From an uncultured Psychrobacter sp. (GTDB lineage: Bacteria; Pseudomonadota; Gammaproteobacteria; Pseudomonadales; Moraxellaceae): a stretch of 64,000 nucleotides of DNA. Within the stretch, counting starts at the first letter, position 1; each line of letters begins with the position of its first letter. Shown here piece by piece: positions 17,146 to 26,296 of this stretch. The notes under the pieces are model-generated. The model was not told where the DNA came from. It worked only from the letters and a program-made list of their open reading frames with translations, and did not search any database. The stretch is from assembly GCA_947489525.1 (NCBI GenBank), contig CANLDW010000007.1:62001-126000 (forward strand), written 5' to 3'. The position numbers were made by a program, and so were the translations under genes.

Positions 17146-17433
17146 AGCGTACTCCTTGTCGCACTTAAATTATGATACCTAAGTCGTGATTATCCATAAC
17201 TGTACTTATGATAGATAAAACTTATGATCAATAAATCCATAGTAGCATTATTGATATCGGTTATGAAAGTGAATGGTCATTATTTTATGCTCTTATGTTT
17301 TTATGCTCTTACGTGACGTCACATGCTTACCTTTGCTTGACTTATTGCAGCGACAGCCCCATCTAACCTTGACGCATTTTATAACAACTTTTTAAAACCA
17401 GTGTAAGCCATATTTTAATCAAAAAGGATAACC

Positions 17434-20400
17434 ATGACTGATACATTTAGTGCTGATTTAACCTTGCATCCTGCATTTGAGCTGATTGAGCACCGTCACA
17501 TTGAAGCCTTGTCAATGGATGTGCTGATAAGCCAGCATACTAAAACAGGCGCGATGCACTATCATCTGGCGCATCCAAGTGATGAAAATGCGTTTTTGGT
17601 GGGTTTTCGCACCCAGCCGATGGATTCAAAAGGTGAGGCACATATCTTAGAGCATGTGGCTTTATGCGGCTCTGCAAAATATCCAGTGCGCGATCCGTTT
17701 TTTTCGATGATCAAGCGCTCATTGAACACTTTTATGAACGCGATGACAGCGGCTGATTGGACCGCTTATCCTTATGCTACGCAAAATGAGAATGACTATT
17801 TTAACCTGCTTTCAGTTTATTTAGACGCGGCGTTTTTCCCAAATATTCATCCGCTTGACTTTGCGCAAGAAGGTATACGCGTAGAGCTTGATGCTGATGA
17901 CAAGCCGCAGTTCAAGGGGATTGTATTCAATGAGATGAAAGGCGCAATGAGCGGTGAGATCGACCAGCTGTATCATACTGTCGCGCATCATCTGTTCCCG
18001 ACAACGACGTATCATTATAATTCAGGCGGCGATCCGGCTGATATTCCAGATTTGACGCATTCTGAATTGGTTGCATTTCACCAAAGCCACTACCATCCTT
18101 CTAACAGTGTCATTATGAGCTTTGGTAATATTCCAGTACGTGAGACGCAAGCGAAAATACATGAAGATGCGCTCGCTCAGTTTGAGAGGGGTAATAAGCA
18201 CGTGTCACGTCCTGAACAGCGCCTAGCAGCGCCTATTAGTGCAACGGATACTTATACCGCAGATAATGAAGATCCTGATCAAACGCATCATGTGGTTGCG
18301 TGGTTGCTGCCCGCGATTACCGATCCAAAGCAGCGACTAGCGCTACGTTTATTAGAAGGCGTGCTGATTGAACACGCAGGCTCGCCGCTACGCGCTTATC
18401 TTGATAGCCATCCACTGGGCAAAGCACCCAGCCCGTTGTTAGGACTAGATGATAGCCATTATGAGATGGTGTTTTATACGGGTCTGCGCGGCTCCAACCC
18501 CGAGCATGCCGAAGCCGTTGAGCAGGGTATTATGGATCTGCTTGCTGAGGTCGCAAGTAAGCCTATTGATGACGAAACTATCGAGACAATTCTACATCAG
18601 ATCGAGATCGATCAGCGTCATATCGGCGGTGATAGTATGCCTTATGGTCTAAACCTAATGCTTGAAGGCTTTAGTACTGCCATTCACGATGGCAATCCTA
18701 TTGATGTTTGGGAAGTCGACGCTCATCTGGCTTGGCTGCGCGAACAAGTAAAAGATAAAGAGTGGCTACCGAGTCTAATTAAGACTCATCTACTCGATAA
18801 TAATCACCGCGTACGCGTTACCTTGACGCCAGATAGCGAAAAGTCAGCGCGCTTAGCCGCCGAAGAGCAAGTACGCCTTGATACTATCGCGATGGATTTA
18901 AGTCCTGATGACAAAGATATTTTGCATAAACAAGCGCTCGATTTAGCAGCGCGTCAGGCACAGCCGGATGATTTGAGCCTACTACCAAAAGTGGGTCTAG
19001 AGGATGTGCCAACGGATATTAGTCTAAAAGAGGGCAGCCAAAAGCAGGTACAGCTTAGCGGTCAAAATAGCACACTTTTTGAGTACGAAGCGGGCACCAA
19101 TGGCATTTACTACTATCAAGTCATTGTGCCGTTGACCGATGCTATCGGTAGCACTGGCACAGAGGTACTGCCGGCAAACGACGTCATTAATCATCCGCTA
19201 CTGCCAATTTATTTAAGTCTGTTATCAGAATTGGGTACGGATACCATGGATGCCTATGAGATGCAGGCTAAGCAAGCAGCGCACTCCTCTGGGGTGACCG
19301 CACGTATCTCGCAGCGGACTAGTATTGATGATAGCCAAACGATTAGCAGCTACTTTGTAGTCGCGACGCGCGCGCTAAACCGTAAGGTAGAAGCGATTGA
19401 TCTGCTCAAAGAGGTTATGGAGCATAGCGTGTTCCGTGAGCATGACCGTATCAAAGAAATCTTGCAGCAGCGCGCTGCCAGTTGGCAGTCGCGTCTGGCA
19501 AGCGCGGGACATGCTTACGCGATGCAAACGGCAAGCCGTGGTATGAGTCGTCAAGCACAGCTAGAATACGTGCGTAGTGGTCTGCCTGCACTGGGCGCAC
19601 TCAAGGACTTTTTGACCCATGCCAGCGAAGATACTAGTCTGTGGGATACGCTAGCAGACAGTTTGATGAGCCTGCATCAGCGTATTATCAGCTTGCCGAA
19701 ACACGCTATCATTATTTGTGAGGGCGATCAGACTGAGCGCTTGAGTAGTTTGATTGTGAACAGCTGGCAAGATACCAAAGCCCAAGCGTCTGATACTCAA
19801 GCTATTGACATCAGCACTGAGAGTACAATCCCGCGCGAATTTGCTGCGCTTGATTTAGATCCTGCTTTAAACGGCACGGCGGACGCAAGCCTTGCGCTTG
19901 AGTACAATCCGATTGTCGATGACATCGCGTGGCTAGTGGCGACCAATGTCTATCATAATGCCAGCGTCTATACGGTGCCACCAGCTGAGCATCCTGATAC
20001 TGCACCGCTGATGGTGCTCGCGCCTTATCTGCGCAATGGTTATTTACATAGTGCCATTCGTGAGCGCGGCGGGGCTTACGGCGGCGGAGCAGGTTACGAT
20101 GCCAACGCTTGCGCCTTTAAGTTCTTTAGTTATCGCGATCCGCACTGTACTGAGACGTTTGCGCACTTTGAGGCCAGTATTGAGTGGCTGCTTAATGAGC
20201 CGCAAACTGATGAGCAGTTAGAAGAGGCAATATTGGGTATTATCTCAGGTATGGATAAACCCGGCTCGCCTGCAGGGGAAGCCATAAAGTCGTGCTTTGC
20301 CGATCTGCATCATCGCGGTATAGACTGGCAGCGTAAGATGCGCGCCGCCATCTTGGATGTCACTATTGACGATCTTAAACGCGTCGCTCAGCAGTACTTG

Positions 20401-20496
20401 CAAGGTCAAGAGCATGTACGCGGAGTATTAGCGCCTTTTGATAAAGAGGACGAGATACGCGCGCTTGGCTTTGAGGTGTGCAAAATCAAGAGCTAG
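17434..20496 (+). CDS. M16C family zinc metallopeptidase (presequence-protease-like)
   Basis: A 1020-residue peptidase of the insulinase superfamily. The inverted zinc-binding motif HILEH is at residues 70-74 (AHILEHVALCGS), with a downstream glutamate in the FNEMKGAMSGE region. The second half carries the M16C-associated domain and a second inactive M16 lobe (RNGYLHSAIRERGGAYGGGAGYD). The length matches PreP-like enzymes, which enclose unfolded peptides in a chamber and degrade them. No signal peptide is seen, so it is probably cytoplasmic. AAAAGGA before the ATG supports the start. Monocistronic, with a strong terminator. Confidence 0.95.
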   Translation: MTDTFSADLTLHPAFELIEHRHIEALSMDVLISQHTKTGAMHYHLAHPSDENAFLVGFRTQPMDSKGEAHILEHVALCGSAKYPVRDPFFSMIKRSLNTFMNAMTAADWTAYPYATQNENDYFNLLSVYLDAAFFPNIHPLDFAQEGIRVELDADDKPQFKGIVFNEMKGAMSGEIDQLYHTVAHHLFPTTTYHYNSGGDPADIPDLTHSELVAFHQSHYHPSNSVIMSFGNIPVRETQAKIHEDALAQFERGNKHVSRPEQRLAAPISATDTYTADNEDPDQTHHVVAWLLPAITDPKQRLALRLLEGVLIEHAGSPLRAYLDSHPLGKAPSPLLGLDDSHYEMVFYTGLRGSNPEHAEAVEQGIMDLLAEVASKPIDDETIETILHQIEIDQRHIGGDSMPYGLNLMLEGFSTAIHDGNPIDVWEVDAHLAWLREQVKDKEWLPSLIKTHLLDNNHRVRVTLTPDSEKSARLAAEEQVRLDTIAMDLSPDDKDILHKQALDLAARQAQPDDLSLLPKVGLEDVPTDISLKEGSQKQVQLSGQNSTLFEYEAGTNGIYYYQVIVPLTDAIGSTGTEVLPANDVINHPLLPIYLSLLSELGTDTMDAYEMQAKQAAHSSGVTARISQRTSIDDSQTISSYFVVATRALNRKVEAIDLLKEVMEHSVFREHDRIKEILQQRAASWQSRLASAGHAYAMQTASRGMSRQAQLEYVRSGLPALGALKDFLTHASEDTSLWDTLADSLMSLHQRIISLPKHAIIICEGDQTERLSSLIVNSWQDTKAQASDTQAIDISTESTIPREFAALDLDPALNGTADASLALEYNPIVDDIAWLVATNVYHNASVYTVPPAEHPDTAPLMVLAPYLRNGYLHSAIRERGGAYGGGAGYDANACAFKFFSYRDPHCTETFAHFEASIEWLLNEPQTDEQLEEAILGIISGMDKPGSPAGEAIKSCFADLHHRGIDWQRKMRAAILDVTIDDLKRVAQQYLQGQEHVRGVLAPFDKEDEIRALGFEVCKIKS

Positions 20497-20514
20497 TATT
20501 ATCCTACAATTGAA

Positions 20515-20553
20515 AACGCCCTTTCATTTCATAATGAAAAGGGCGCGGTTTTG
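20515..20553 (+). terminator. Rho-independent terminator
   Basis: CGCCCTTTCATT (20518-20529) pairs with AATGAAAAGGGCG (20533-20545, one bulge), bordered by AAAA upstream and TTTT soon after. It may work for both convergent genes. Confidence 0.8.
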
Positions 20554-20612
20554 CGATGGCAACACGTTATAAAAACAGCTGTCATCGCTTTATTTGAGTC
20601 ACCAAATAGACC

Positions 20613-21176
20613 TTAATAGCGCTTAATGCTTTTGTCCTTGCTGATTTGATCTTGGTGAATCGGAAAGTCACTAACGCTTGCAAATGCTTTGCGATCAGCG
20701 AAGTAATTGGTCAACGTACGGCGTACTGCCTCAAAGGCAATCTCATCCCACGGAATGTCCGCTTCACTGTATAACGCTGAATCCAGACTTTCAGAGCCAA
20801 TGCCATAAGCGCCATCTTTGAGCTCAGATAAATAGATCACATATATCTGACCGATGTCAGGGATATCATAGACGCAGTAGAGCTTTGGATTGATGACGAC
20901 GGCTTCTGCTTCCTCGTAACTCTCACGCGCTGCGCCCTCAGCAATGGTCTCGCCGTTTTCCATAAAACCTGCAGGTATCGTCCACAGTCCGTACTGCGGT
21001 TCGATCGCACGCTTACACAATAGGACTTTATCCTCATAGAGTACCAGTGAGCCGCAAATCACCTTTGGGTTTTCGTAATGAATGTATCCACAGTTGGGAC
21101 ACACTAGGCGCGGTACATTATCTGTAGGCGGTATCTTACGTTCAGCCTCGTGGCCGCATTGGAGACAATACTGCAT
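20613..21176 (-). CDS. NUDIX hydrolase with N-terminal zinc ribbon
   Basis: A 187-residue enzyme. A four-cysteine zinc ribbon (CLQCG at 4-8, CPNCG near 27-31) precedes a NUDIX fold whose box reads GFMENGETIAEGAARESYEEA, the G-x5-E-x7-RE-x2-EE pattern that binds the metal and pyrophosphate. The zinc ribbon plus NUDIX layout is that of NudC-like and ADP-ribose or nucleotide pyrophosphatases; this protein lacks the long N-terminal domain of NADH pyrophosphatase. The substrate is therefore uncertain. Translation starts at ATG 21174-21176; AAAGGGCAGGAT lies just ahead. Confidence 0.9.
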   Translation of the reverse strand: MQYCLQCGHEAERKIPPTDNVPRLVCPNCGYIHYENPKVICGSLVLYEDKVLLCKRAIEPQYGLWTIPAGFMENGETIAEGAARESYEEAEAVVINPKLYCVYDIPDIGQIYVIYLSELKDGAYGIGSESLDSALYSEADIPWDEIAFEAVRRTLTNYFADRKAFASVSDFPIHQDQISKDKSIKRY

Positions 21177-21499
21177 ATCCTGCCCTTTTTATGTTTTTTG
21201 ACAACGAACAAACCAGCTGGTAACGAGTGCCATAGGTTCGCACATTATACCTTTTATAGTCATGATTTATCTCAATTAGGATATTAAGATAGCATACATT
21301 TAACCGTGCTAAGTATGGATAAAGTATTCAATGACACAGTATTTAATAGCACAGTATTCAATGGAGCAGTAGTGAATAGGAGTGTAGTTGATGCCAATGC
21401 CTTTACAGTCAATACGGTGGTTCTTATGCGTGCTAAGATAGCCAATAATCCGTATTGAACCGCACAACAGCGCCAGTACGATCTAAAGGAACATCAGTC
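21177..21499. other. Intergenic region with short degenerate tandem repeats
   Basis: Between the two divergent NUDIX genes. Around 21321-21382 a 15-17-base unit of the type ACAGTATTCAATG recurs about four times with changes (AAGTATTCAATGAC, ACAGTATTTAATAGC, ACAGTATTCAATGGAGC, AGTAGTGAATAGG). No gene or clear promoter is seen. Confidence 0.5.
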
Positions 21500-22372
21500 A
21501 TGACAACATCACCGCGCTTTGCATTATTAGACGAGACGTCCTCTAGTCAGCCTAATTTAGCCTCGTCTGTGTCAACAGATATAAATATAGGCGAGCAGAT
21601 TGCGCGCGATCTCAGCGTCGCTTTACCTGAAGATATAGAGCCGCCGCTACTGAAACAACTGGCAACAAGGTTGCAAGATAGCCTATTACTAGGCTCAAAT
21701 ACCGACGAGGTGACCGAGCGTGCACGTATATTATCTCACCTATATGAGACGCCTATTGCCGATGCTTCGGTGTTGGTTGCTATCACGGACGAACCCAATC
21801 CCAAGCTGCTGCTTACGCGCCGCGCCGCCCATATGAATAGCCATGCCGGCGAGGTATCCTGTGCTGGCGGTAAGTATGAGCATGGCGATCGCCATAACGT
21901 AGTTACTGCAGTACGCGAGGCTAGTGAAGAGACAGCGCTGCCACCAAATGAAGTCAAGCTCATTGGTCAATTGCCTGTACAAACCTCCAAAAGTGGTATG
22001 AGTGTGCGCCCGATTGTAGCCCTTATCGCCCCAGATTTAGTCTTAGTCCCTGAGATTGGCGAGATTGCCCGTATATTTTGGGCAGATTTTGCTACGCTGA
22101 TTACGCAGCCAACAGCAGAGTACGCTATAGCCTATACCATGCAGGGGCAGACAGCGACAATACTCACGCCCAGCTGGCACGTGGATGGTGAGACCGTATG
22201 GGGGCTGACAGGACGCGTACTAGCAAATCTATTGGAAGTAGGCTTCGATCGTAAGCTTGACTGGTACTACCGTATCGACGAGACTTCGATAACGGACGAT
22301 GACAGCCAAAGTCATCAGCAACTACAAGAGCATTTACAAGAGCGCCAAGTGCAAAAGCAGCGTAAGTCCTAA
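21500..22372 (+). CDS. NUDIX hydrolase, CoA pyrophosphatase-like
   Basis: A 290-residue protein whose central part matches the CoA-pyrophosphatase (NudL) subgroup: LLTRRAAHMNSHAGEVSCAGG corresponds to the family's 'LT.R...L..H.GEV.FPGG' motif, followed by the NUDIX box (REASEETALPP). Such enzymes cut CoA or acyl-CoA to 3',5'-ADP and phosphopantetheine. In the family motif F-P-G-G is usual; here it is C-A-G-G. The ATG at 21500 is chosen over a TTG at 21455 because AAAGGAA precedes it by 8 bases. The N-terminal 85 and last 25 residues are low-complexity extensions. Confidence 0.88.
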   Translation: MTTSPRFALLDETSSSQPNLASSVSTDINIGEQIARDLSVALPEDIEPPLLKQLATRLQDSLLLGSNTDEVTERARILSHLYETPIADASVLVAITDEPNPKLLLTRRAAHMNSHAGEVSCAGGKYEHGDRHNVVTAVREASEETALPPNEVKLIGQLPVQTSKSGMSVRPIVALIAPDLVLVPEIGEIARIFWADFATLITQPTAEYAIAYTMQGQTATILTPSWHVDGETVWGLTGRVLANLLEVGFDRKLDWYYRIDETSITDDDSQSHQQLQEHLQERQVQKQRKS

Positions 22373-22410
22373 GCACTAAGCAATAAGCAGTATAAAAAGT
22401 TATCACTAAG

Positions 22411-23736
22411 CTACTTGTAGTAGCTGTCATTTTTTTTAAGCCACCAGTTCATATTGTCTTGTCGCTTAGCGCGAAACGCCTCAAGTTTGCTTGCAACCGT
22501 ACTGTTGTGTTGTCGCGCCGTATCAAGGGCAAAGAGAATAGGGACGGAGGAGAGCACGCCAAAGCGAATTTTGGACTTAGGTAGCTCTAACCCATCGCCG
22601 ATATCATCACCAACTAGCGTGCGCGTCACGCTAGCATTGACCATCTCTACAAAACGTCCACGGCGGTTATCTTCACCCATAAGCTGGCGCGGCAGATCGT
22701 GCAGCGCCTTTGCCAGTGGTCGACCCATCTTAAAATCGAGCTGCTGAATAGATAAATAAGTATAGAGCCACTCCCAGCATGCCGTCTCATCTTTGGGTAG
22801 ACGCTGTAGATCGACGCCCATCCAGTAGCTGGCAAGATTCCATAAGTGCAAAATACCTTGTGACTCTTCACTGCTGATACGTGCCCCAAGGAGCTTGAGA
22901 CCGCGCATAATCAATAATGAGAACTGCAAGTGGGTGGCAATCATGTCCGTCTGGTTGATAGGTATACCCCAATACTCCGTGTCCCAGCTGCCATCAGCAT
23001 TGTAGTGCTGATCGGCCTTGTCGATGATGCCAGCGCCTGCTTTTAGTTTGCCATTGAGTAAGTTTTGGCGCACTAAGGTATGCACTTGGCGTACTTTGAT
23101 AGATTGTTGCCAGCCCTCAGAGCCGATAGCGAGCACTTGCGTGATAGGATTTAGCTGCTGCTGCGCCGTATCTCGTAGCTGTGGGTGTTCTGAGACCGCT
23201 AGGATATAAGCGTAGGTGCGCATAAGCCTTGGCAATGCATCGTGCATCAGCGCGCCTGTTTGGATAAGCGGCAAGGACAAGGCAGGGATACTATAGCCTG
23301 CCATCAGAGCCACATTGCGTAGTAGCCAGATGAGCATCAAGGGGTAACGACGGTAGGCAATCGCGCCAATCTCAGCAAGCTTGGGGTCATACCAGTTAGG
23401 GTGCTGGCTGAACTGCTCGCTCAGCGTCACAAATGCATCATTGTTTGTAAGTTCAGGGGCAAGGTCATTATTAATAATGACTTGTTGTAGCGGCTTAGCA
23501 AAGCGAATACCATCGCCTACTAGCTGATCAGCAAGCGGATCACCAATATCGTAACCTGCGACCATCTCCTCTAACAAGGATGGCGATATCGCAAAATTAT
23601 CAGGCAATAGGTGACGCTTGATACGGCGTAGTACTTGTAGATCACTGTGATCATCAGTAGGGGTTGTGCGTCCATGACGCTGATAGGACGCCATAGACTC
23701 AACACTTGCAGTGGTGCTCGTTTTATCCATATTCAT
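22411..23736 (-). CDS. MpaB / latex-clearing-protein-like oxygenase (DUF2236)
   Basis: About 441 residues, mostly helical, resembling the DUF2236 domain shared by fungal MpaB oxygenase and bacterial rubber oxygenase Lcp. The region RRYPLMLIWLLRNVALMAGYSIP starts the domain core; KVRQVHTLVRQNLL and INQTDMIATHLQFS supply the conserved R/H pair and the TD...H region that holds the haem in characterised members. The natural substrate is unknown. The ATG at 23736 is preferred, but a TTG at 23778, 5 bases after the nhaA stop, would give a 14-residue longer product and tight coupling to nhaA. No signal peptide is evident. Confidence 0.8.
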   Translation of the reverse strand: MNMDKTSTTASVESMASYQRHGRTTPTDDHSDLQVLRRIKRHLLPDNFAISPSLLEEMVAGYDIGDPLADQLVGDGIRFAKPLQQVIINNDLAPELTNNDAFVTLSEQFSQHPNWYDPKLAEIGAIAYRRYPLMLIWLLRNVALMAGYSIPALSLPLIQTGALMHDALPRLMRTYAYILAVSEHPQLRDTAQQQLNPITQVLAIGSEGWQQSIKVRQVHTLVRQNLLNGKLKAGAGIIDKADQHYNADGSWDTEYWGIPINQTDMIATHLQFSLLIMRGLKLLGARISSEESQGILHLWNLASYWMGVDLQRLPKDETACWEWLYTYLSIQQLDFKMGRPLAKALHDLPRQLMGEDNRRGRFVEMVNASVTRTLVGDDIGDGLELPKSKIRFGVLSSVPILFALDTARQHNSTVASKLEAFRAKRQDNMNWWLKKNDSYYK

Positions 23737-23783
23737 ATCCAAGGTAGGGTAACGCGTACATGATGGACAACCTTGCAAAGCAA

Positions 23784-24983
23784 TCAGTGACGAGTCAAAT
23801 CTACCGAGGTGCCACTGATGTCTTCTTTTAGGGTGATTTTGAGCACAATGTAACCTGCAATACCTGAGACAATAGAACCCATTATAATTCCTAAGCGCTC
23901 ATCAAACAGAGGCGTATCGCCGCCAAATGCTAAGCCGCCAATAAACAAACTCATGGTAAACCCAACGCCGCACAATAACGCTGCGCCGTAAATTTGTTGA
24001 TAGTTCATGCCTCGCGGCATAGTGGATACACCAAGCTTAAAGATCAGCCAACACATCAGCATAACACCTACCTGCTTACCGATGAATAAGCCTGCGGCAA
24101 TCCCCAAAGGTACGGAGTGGAATAGTTCAGCAAAACCTGCACCTTGTAGTGAGATGCCAGAATTGGCAAAAGCAAATAGGGGCAGAATACCAAAAGAGAC
24201 GGTATTTTGTAGATCGTGCTCAACCTCTTCCACAGGAGAATGCTCAGGATCTGTGCGATCAAACATAGGAATGAACAGTGCGAGCACTACCCCAGCCAAG
24301 GTGGCATGAATGCCAGATTTGAGCACCGCAATCCACATGATGACGCCAATGAATAGGTAAGGGGTAATGTTAGTGACATTGCGCCGATTTAAAAAGTACA
24401 AAAAGGGCAAGCATAGAGCGGCAAACCCAAGCGAGCTAAGCGACAGCTCACTGGTATAAAACAGCGCGATGATCAAGATAGCACCGATATCATCAAAGAT
24501 CGCGATAGAGACCAAAAATACTTTTAATGAGTTGGGTACGCGGCTGCCAAGTAAACTTAAGATACCTAGTGCAAAAGCAATATCCGTTGCCGCCGGTATC
24601 GCCCAGCCTTTCCAGTATTCAGGCTCATTTAAGTTAAATAGTAAATACACAATGGCGGGGAATATCATACCCCCAAGTGCAGCGCCCGCAGGCAAGATGA
24701 TTTGTTTGACATTGGAGAGCTCACCAATAAGCACCTCGCGCTTGAGCTCAAGCCCAACCAAAAAAAAGAAAATTGCCATCAGACCATCGTTGATCCAGTG
24801 ATGCGCGTCTTTAGCGATCTCAAAATCACCGATACGAATGGCGACAGGGGCATGAATAAAACCTTCGTACCAGACGCTAAGAGGACTATTGGCAATGATC
24901 ATTGCAGCGATAGCAGCCAATGCCAAAACAATACCACCTGCTGCTTCAAACTCAAAAAACGCTTTGACCCTATGTAATGCCAT
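23784..24983 (-). CDS. nhaA: Na+/H+ antiporter NhaA
   Basis: A 399-residue inner-membrane antiporter that exchanges sodium for protons in pH and salt homeostasis. The sequence starts [21 protein letters not shown], typical for NhaA, and includes [12 protein letters not shown], the paired aspartates of the ion-binding site ([18 protein letters not shown]), [20 protein letters not shown] [14 protein letters not shown] and the [15 protein letters not shown] [11 protein letters not shown]. Length and motifs are standard. The stop lies five bases before a possible TTG start of the downstream oxygenase gene, so the two may form an operon. Confidence 0.96.
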   Translation of the reverse strand: MALHRVKAFFEFEAAGGIVLALAAIAAMIIANSPLSVWYEGFIHAPVAIRIGDFEIAKDAHHWINDGLMAIFFFLVGLELKREVLIGELSNVKQIILPAGAALGGMIFPAIVYLLFNLNEPEYWKGWAIPAATDIAFALGILSLLGSRVPNSLKVFLVSIAIFDDIGAILIIALFYTSELSLSSLGFAALCLPFLYFLNRRNVTNITPYLFIGVIMWIAVLKSGIHATLAGVVLALFIPMFDRTDPEHSPVEEVEHDLQNTVSFGILPLFAFANSGISLQGAGFAELFHSVPLGIAAGLFIGKQVGVMLMCWLIFKLGVSTMPRGMNYQQIYGAALLCGVGFTMSLFIGGLAFGGDTPLFDERLGIIMGSIVSGIAGYIVLKITLKEDISGTSVDLTRH

Positions 24984-25406
24984 ATCATCCTCAATTACAA
25001 GTACTGCAAAAACAATAAAAAGCTCGCTTAGCTGAAGCCGATTCTGCTAGCGGCGTGTATTCATCAATATAATATTAGCAATATAAACCATAAAATGCAC
25101 CAAACAATATCCACCAGTACACCGCACCACGCTTATCTAAGCCGTGTAGGACGATGTTTTAATGCCATAAAATTGGTAACGCTATTATGACCAGTTAAGC
25201 GGCGTGGGTCTAAACCCTTTTTACTTTGAATTGTTATTGAGCGTTTACCGCTCAGTCCTTTGCTATCAAATTAAGCGGTTATAATGTGACTCTATGTCTT
25301 TGCTAGGCCTTTTGGGCTAATAAGCAATAGCAAGATTAGGTGTTAAAGGGATTTAACTTTATAATAAAAGGCTTTTGTGCATTTTATTATCGTTAAGGCT
25401 GGTGTT
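24984..25406. other. Intergenic region between divergent nhaA and TauE/SafE genes
   Basis: Contains no supported gene. A small perfect hairpin TGAGCG-tttac-CGCTCA lies at 25238-25254, and a consensus TATAAT at 25280-25285 lies about 120 bases before the downstream ATG; no good -35 box stands at the right distance. The hairpin next to the -10 could be an operator. Confidence 0.4.
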
Positions 25407-26162
25407 ATGGACTTATCACTCTCACTTGAGATTATTTTGCTGTTGACGGCAGTGGCAGCACTCGCAGGTTTTATCGATGCTATTGCTGGGGGCGGCGGTC
25501 TACTCACCATACCAGCGATGCTCTTGGCGAATATTCCTCCAGTATTAACGCTTGGCACTAACAAGCTACAAGCCGCCTCAGGCGCTCTAGCGGCATCGAT
25601 TACGATGATTAAAAAAGGCGTGGTCAAGCCCCAGCGTATAAAAACGGCAATCATTGCCGCTTTTATAGGTTCAGTCATTGGCACTATTGCCGTCCAATTA
25701 TCACCACCTGATGTTTTAGAGACGCTCATACCGTTTTTGATTGCCGCTATTGGTATTTATACCCTATTTGCGCCAAGACTCGGTGAGGTGGAAGCCGCGC
25801 CGCGTATCTCAGAGGGCAAATGGCAAAAAGTGGTAACACCACTAATTGGCTTTTATGATGGCTATATGGGGCCTGGCACTGGAATGTTCTTTGCACTTGG
25901 TAATGTGGCGCTGCGTGGTCGCCAGATTATTGAGGCAACGGGCGCGGCTAAGGTACTCAACTTGTCTACCAATATTGGCTCGCTGATATTCTTTATATTG
26001 GGCGGCAATGTCCTATGGACGGTTGGTCTTGCTATGATGGTCGGACAGATTATCGGTGCTTACTTTGGCTCGCATATGGTGGTCAAAGGCGGCAGTAAGC
26101 TCATCCGTCCGATGATTGTGCTGGTATGCTTAGCAATGATTACTAAATACGTTTTTGGTTAA
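25407..26162 (+). CDS. TSUP (TauE/SafE, YfcA-like) membrane exporter
   Basis: A 251-residue membrane protein with eight or so hydrophobic segments and the TauE/SafE signatures: FIDAIAGGGGLLTIPAML in the first repeat, LGTNKLQAASG, and in the second repeat GFYDGYMGPGTGMFFALG followed by ATGAAKVLNLSTNIGSL. Members are thought to export sulfur-containing organic anions such as sulfite or sulfonates; YfcA itself has no proven substrate. The ATG at 25407 with an AAGGC ahead is preferred to a GTG ten codons upstream. Confidence 0.9.
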   Translation: MDLSLSLEIILLLTAVAALAGFIDAIAGGGGLLTIPAMLLANIPPVLTLGTNKLQAASGALAASITMIKKGVVKPQRIKTAIIAAFIGSVIGTIAVQLSPPDVLETLIPFLIAAIGIYTLFAPRLGEVEAAPRISEGKWQKVVTPLIGFYDGYMGPGTGMFFALGNVALRGRQIIEATGAAKVLNLSTNIGSLIFFILGGNVLWTVGLAMMVGQIIGAYFGSHMVVKGGSKLIRPMIVLVCLAMITKYVFG

Positions 26163-26221
26163 AGAGGGTTTTTAATCCCGCTTTTAACCAAAGATACGTA
26201 TAAATTAAAGACGGGTATAAG

Positions 26222-26256
26222 AAAACGCCCAATCTATACAGACTGAGCGTTTTTTA
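26222..26256. terminator. Rho-independent terminator between convergent genes
   Basis: AAAACGCcCAaTCT pairs with AGActGaGCGTTTT; it has mismatches but is flanked by A and T tracts and serves the genes ending at 26162 and 26297. Confidence 0.7.
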
Positions 26257-26296
26257 TAAATGTGCTTATTCTAGCTGTAGCCTGAAATATCTGACA

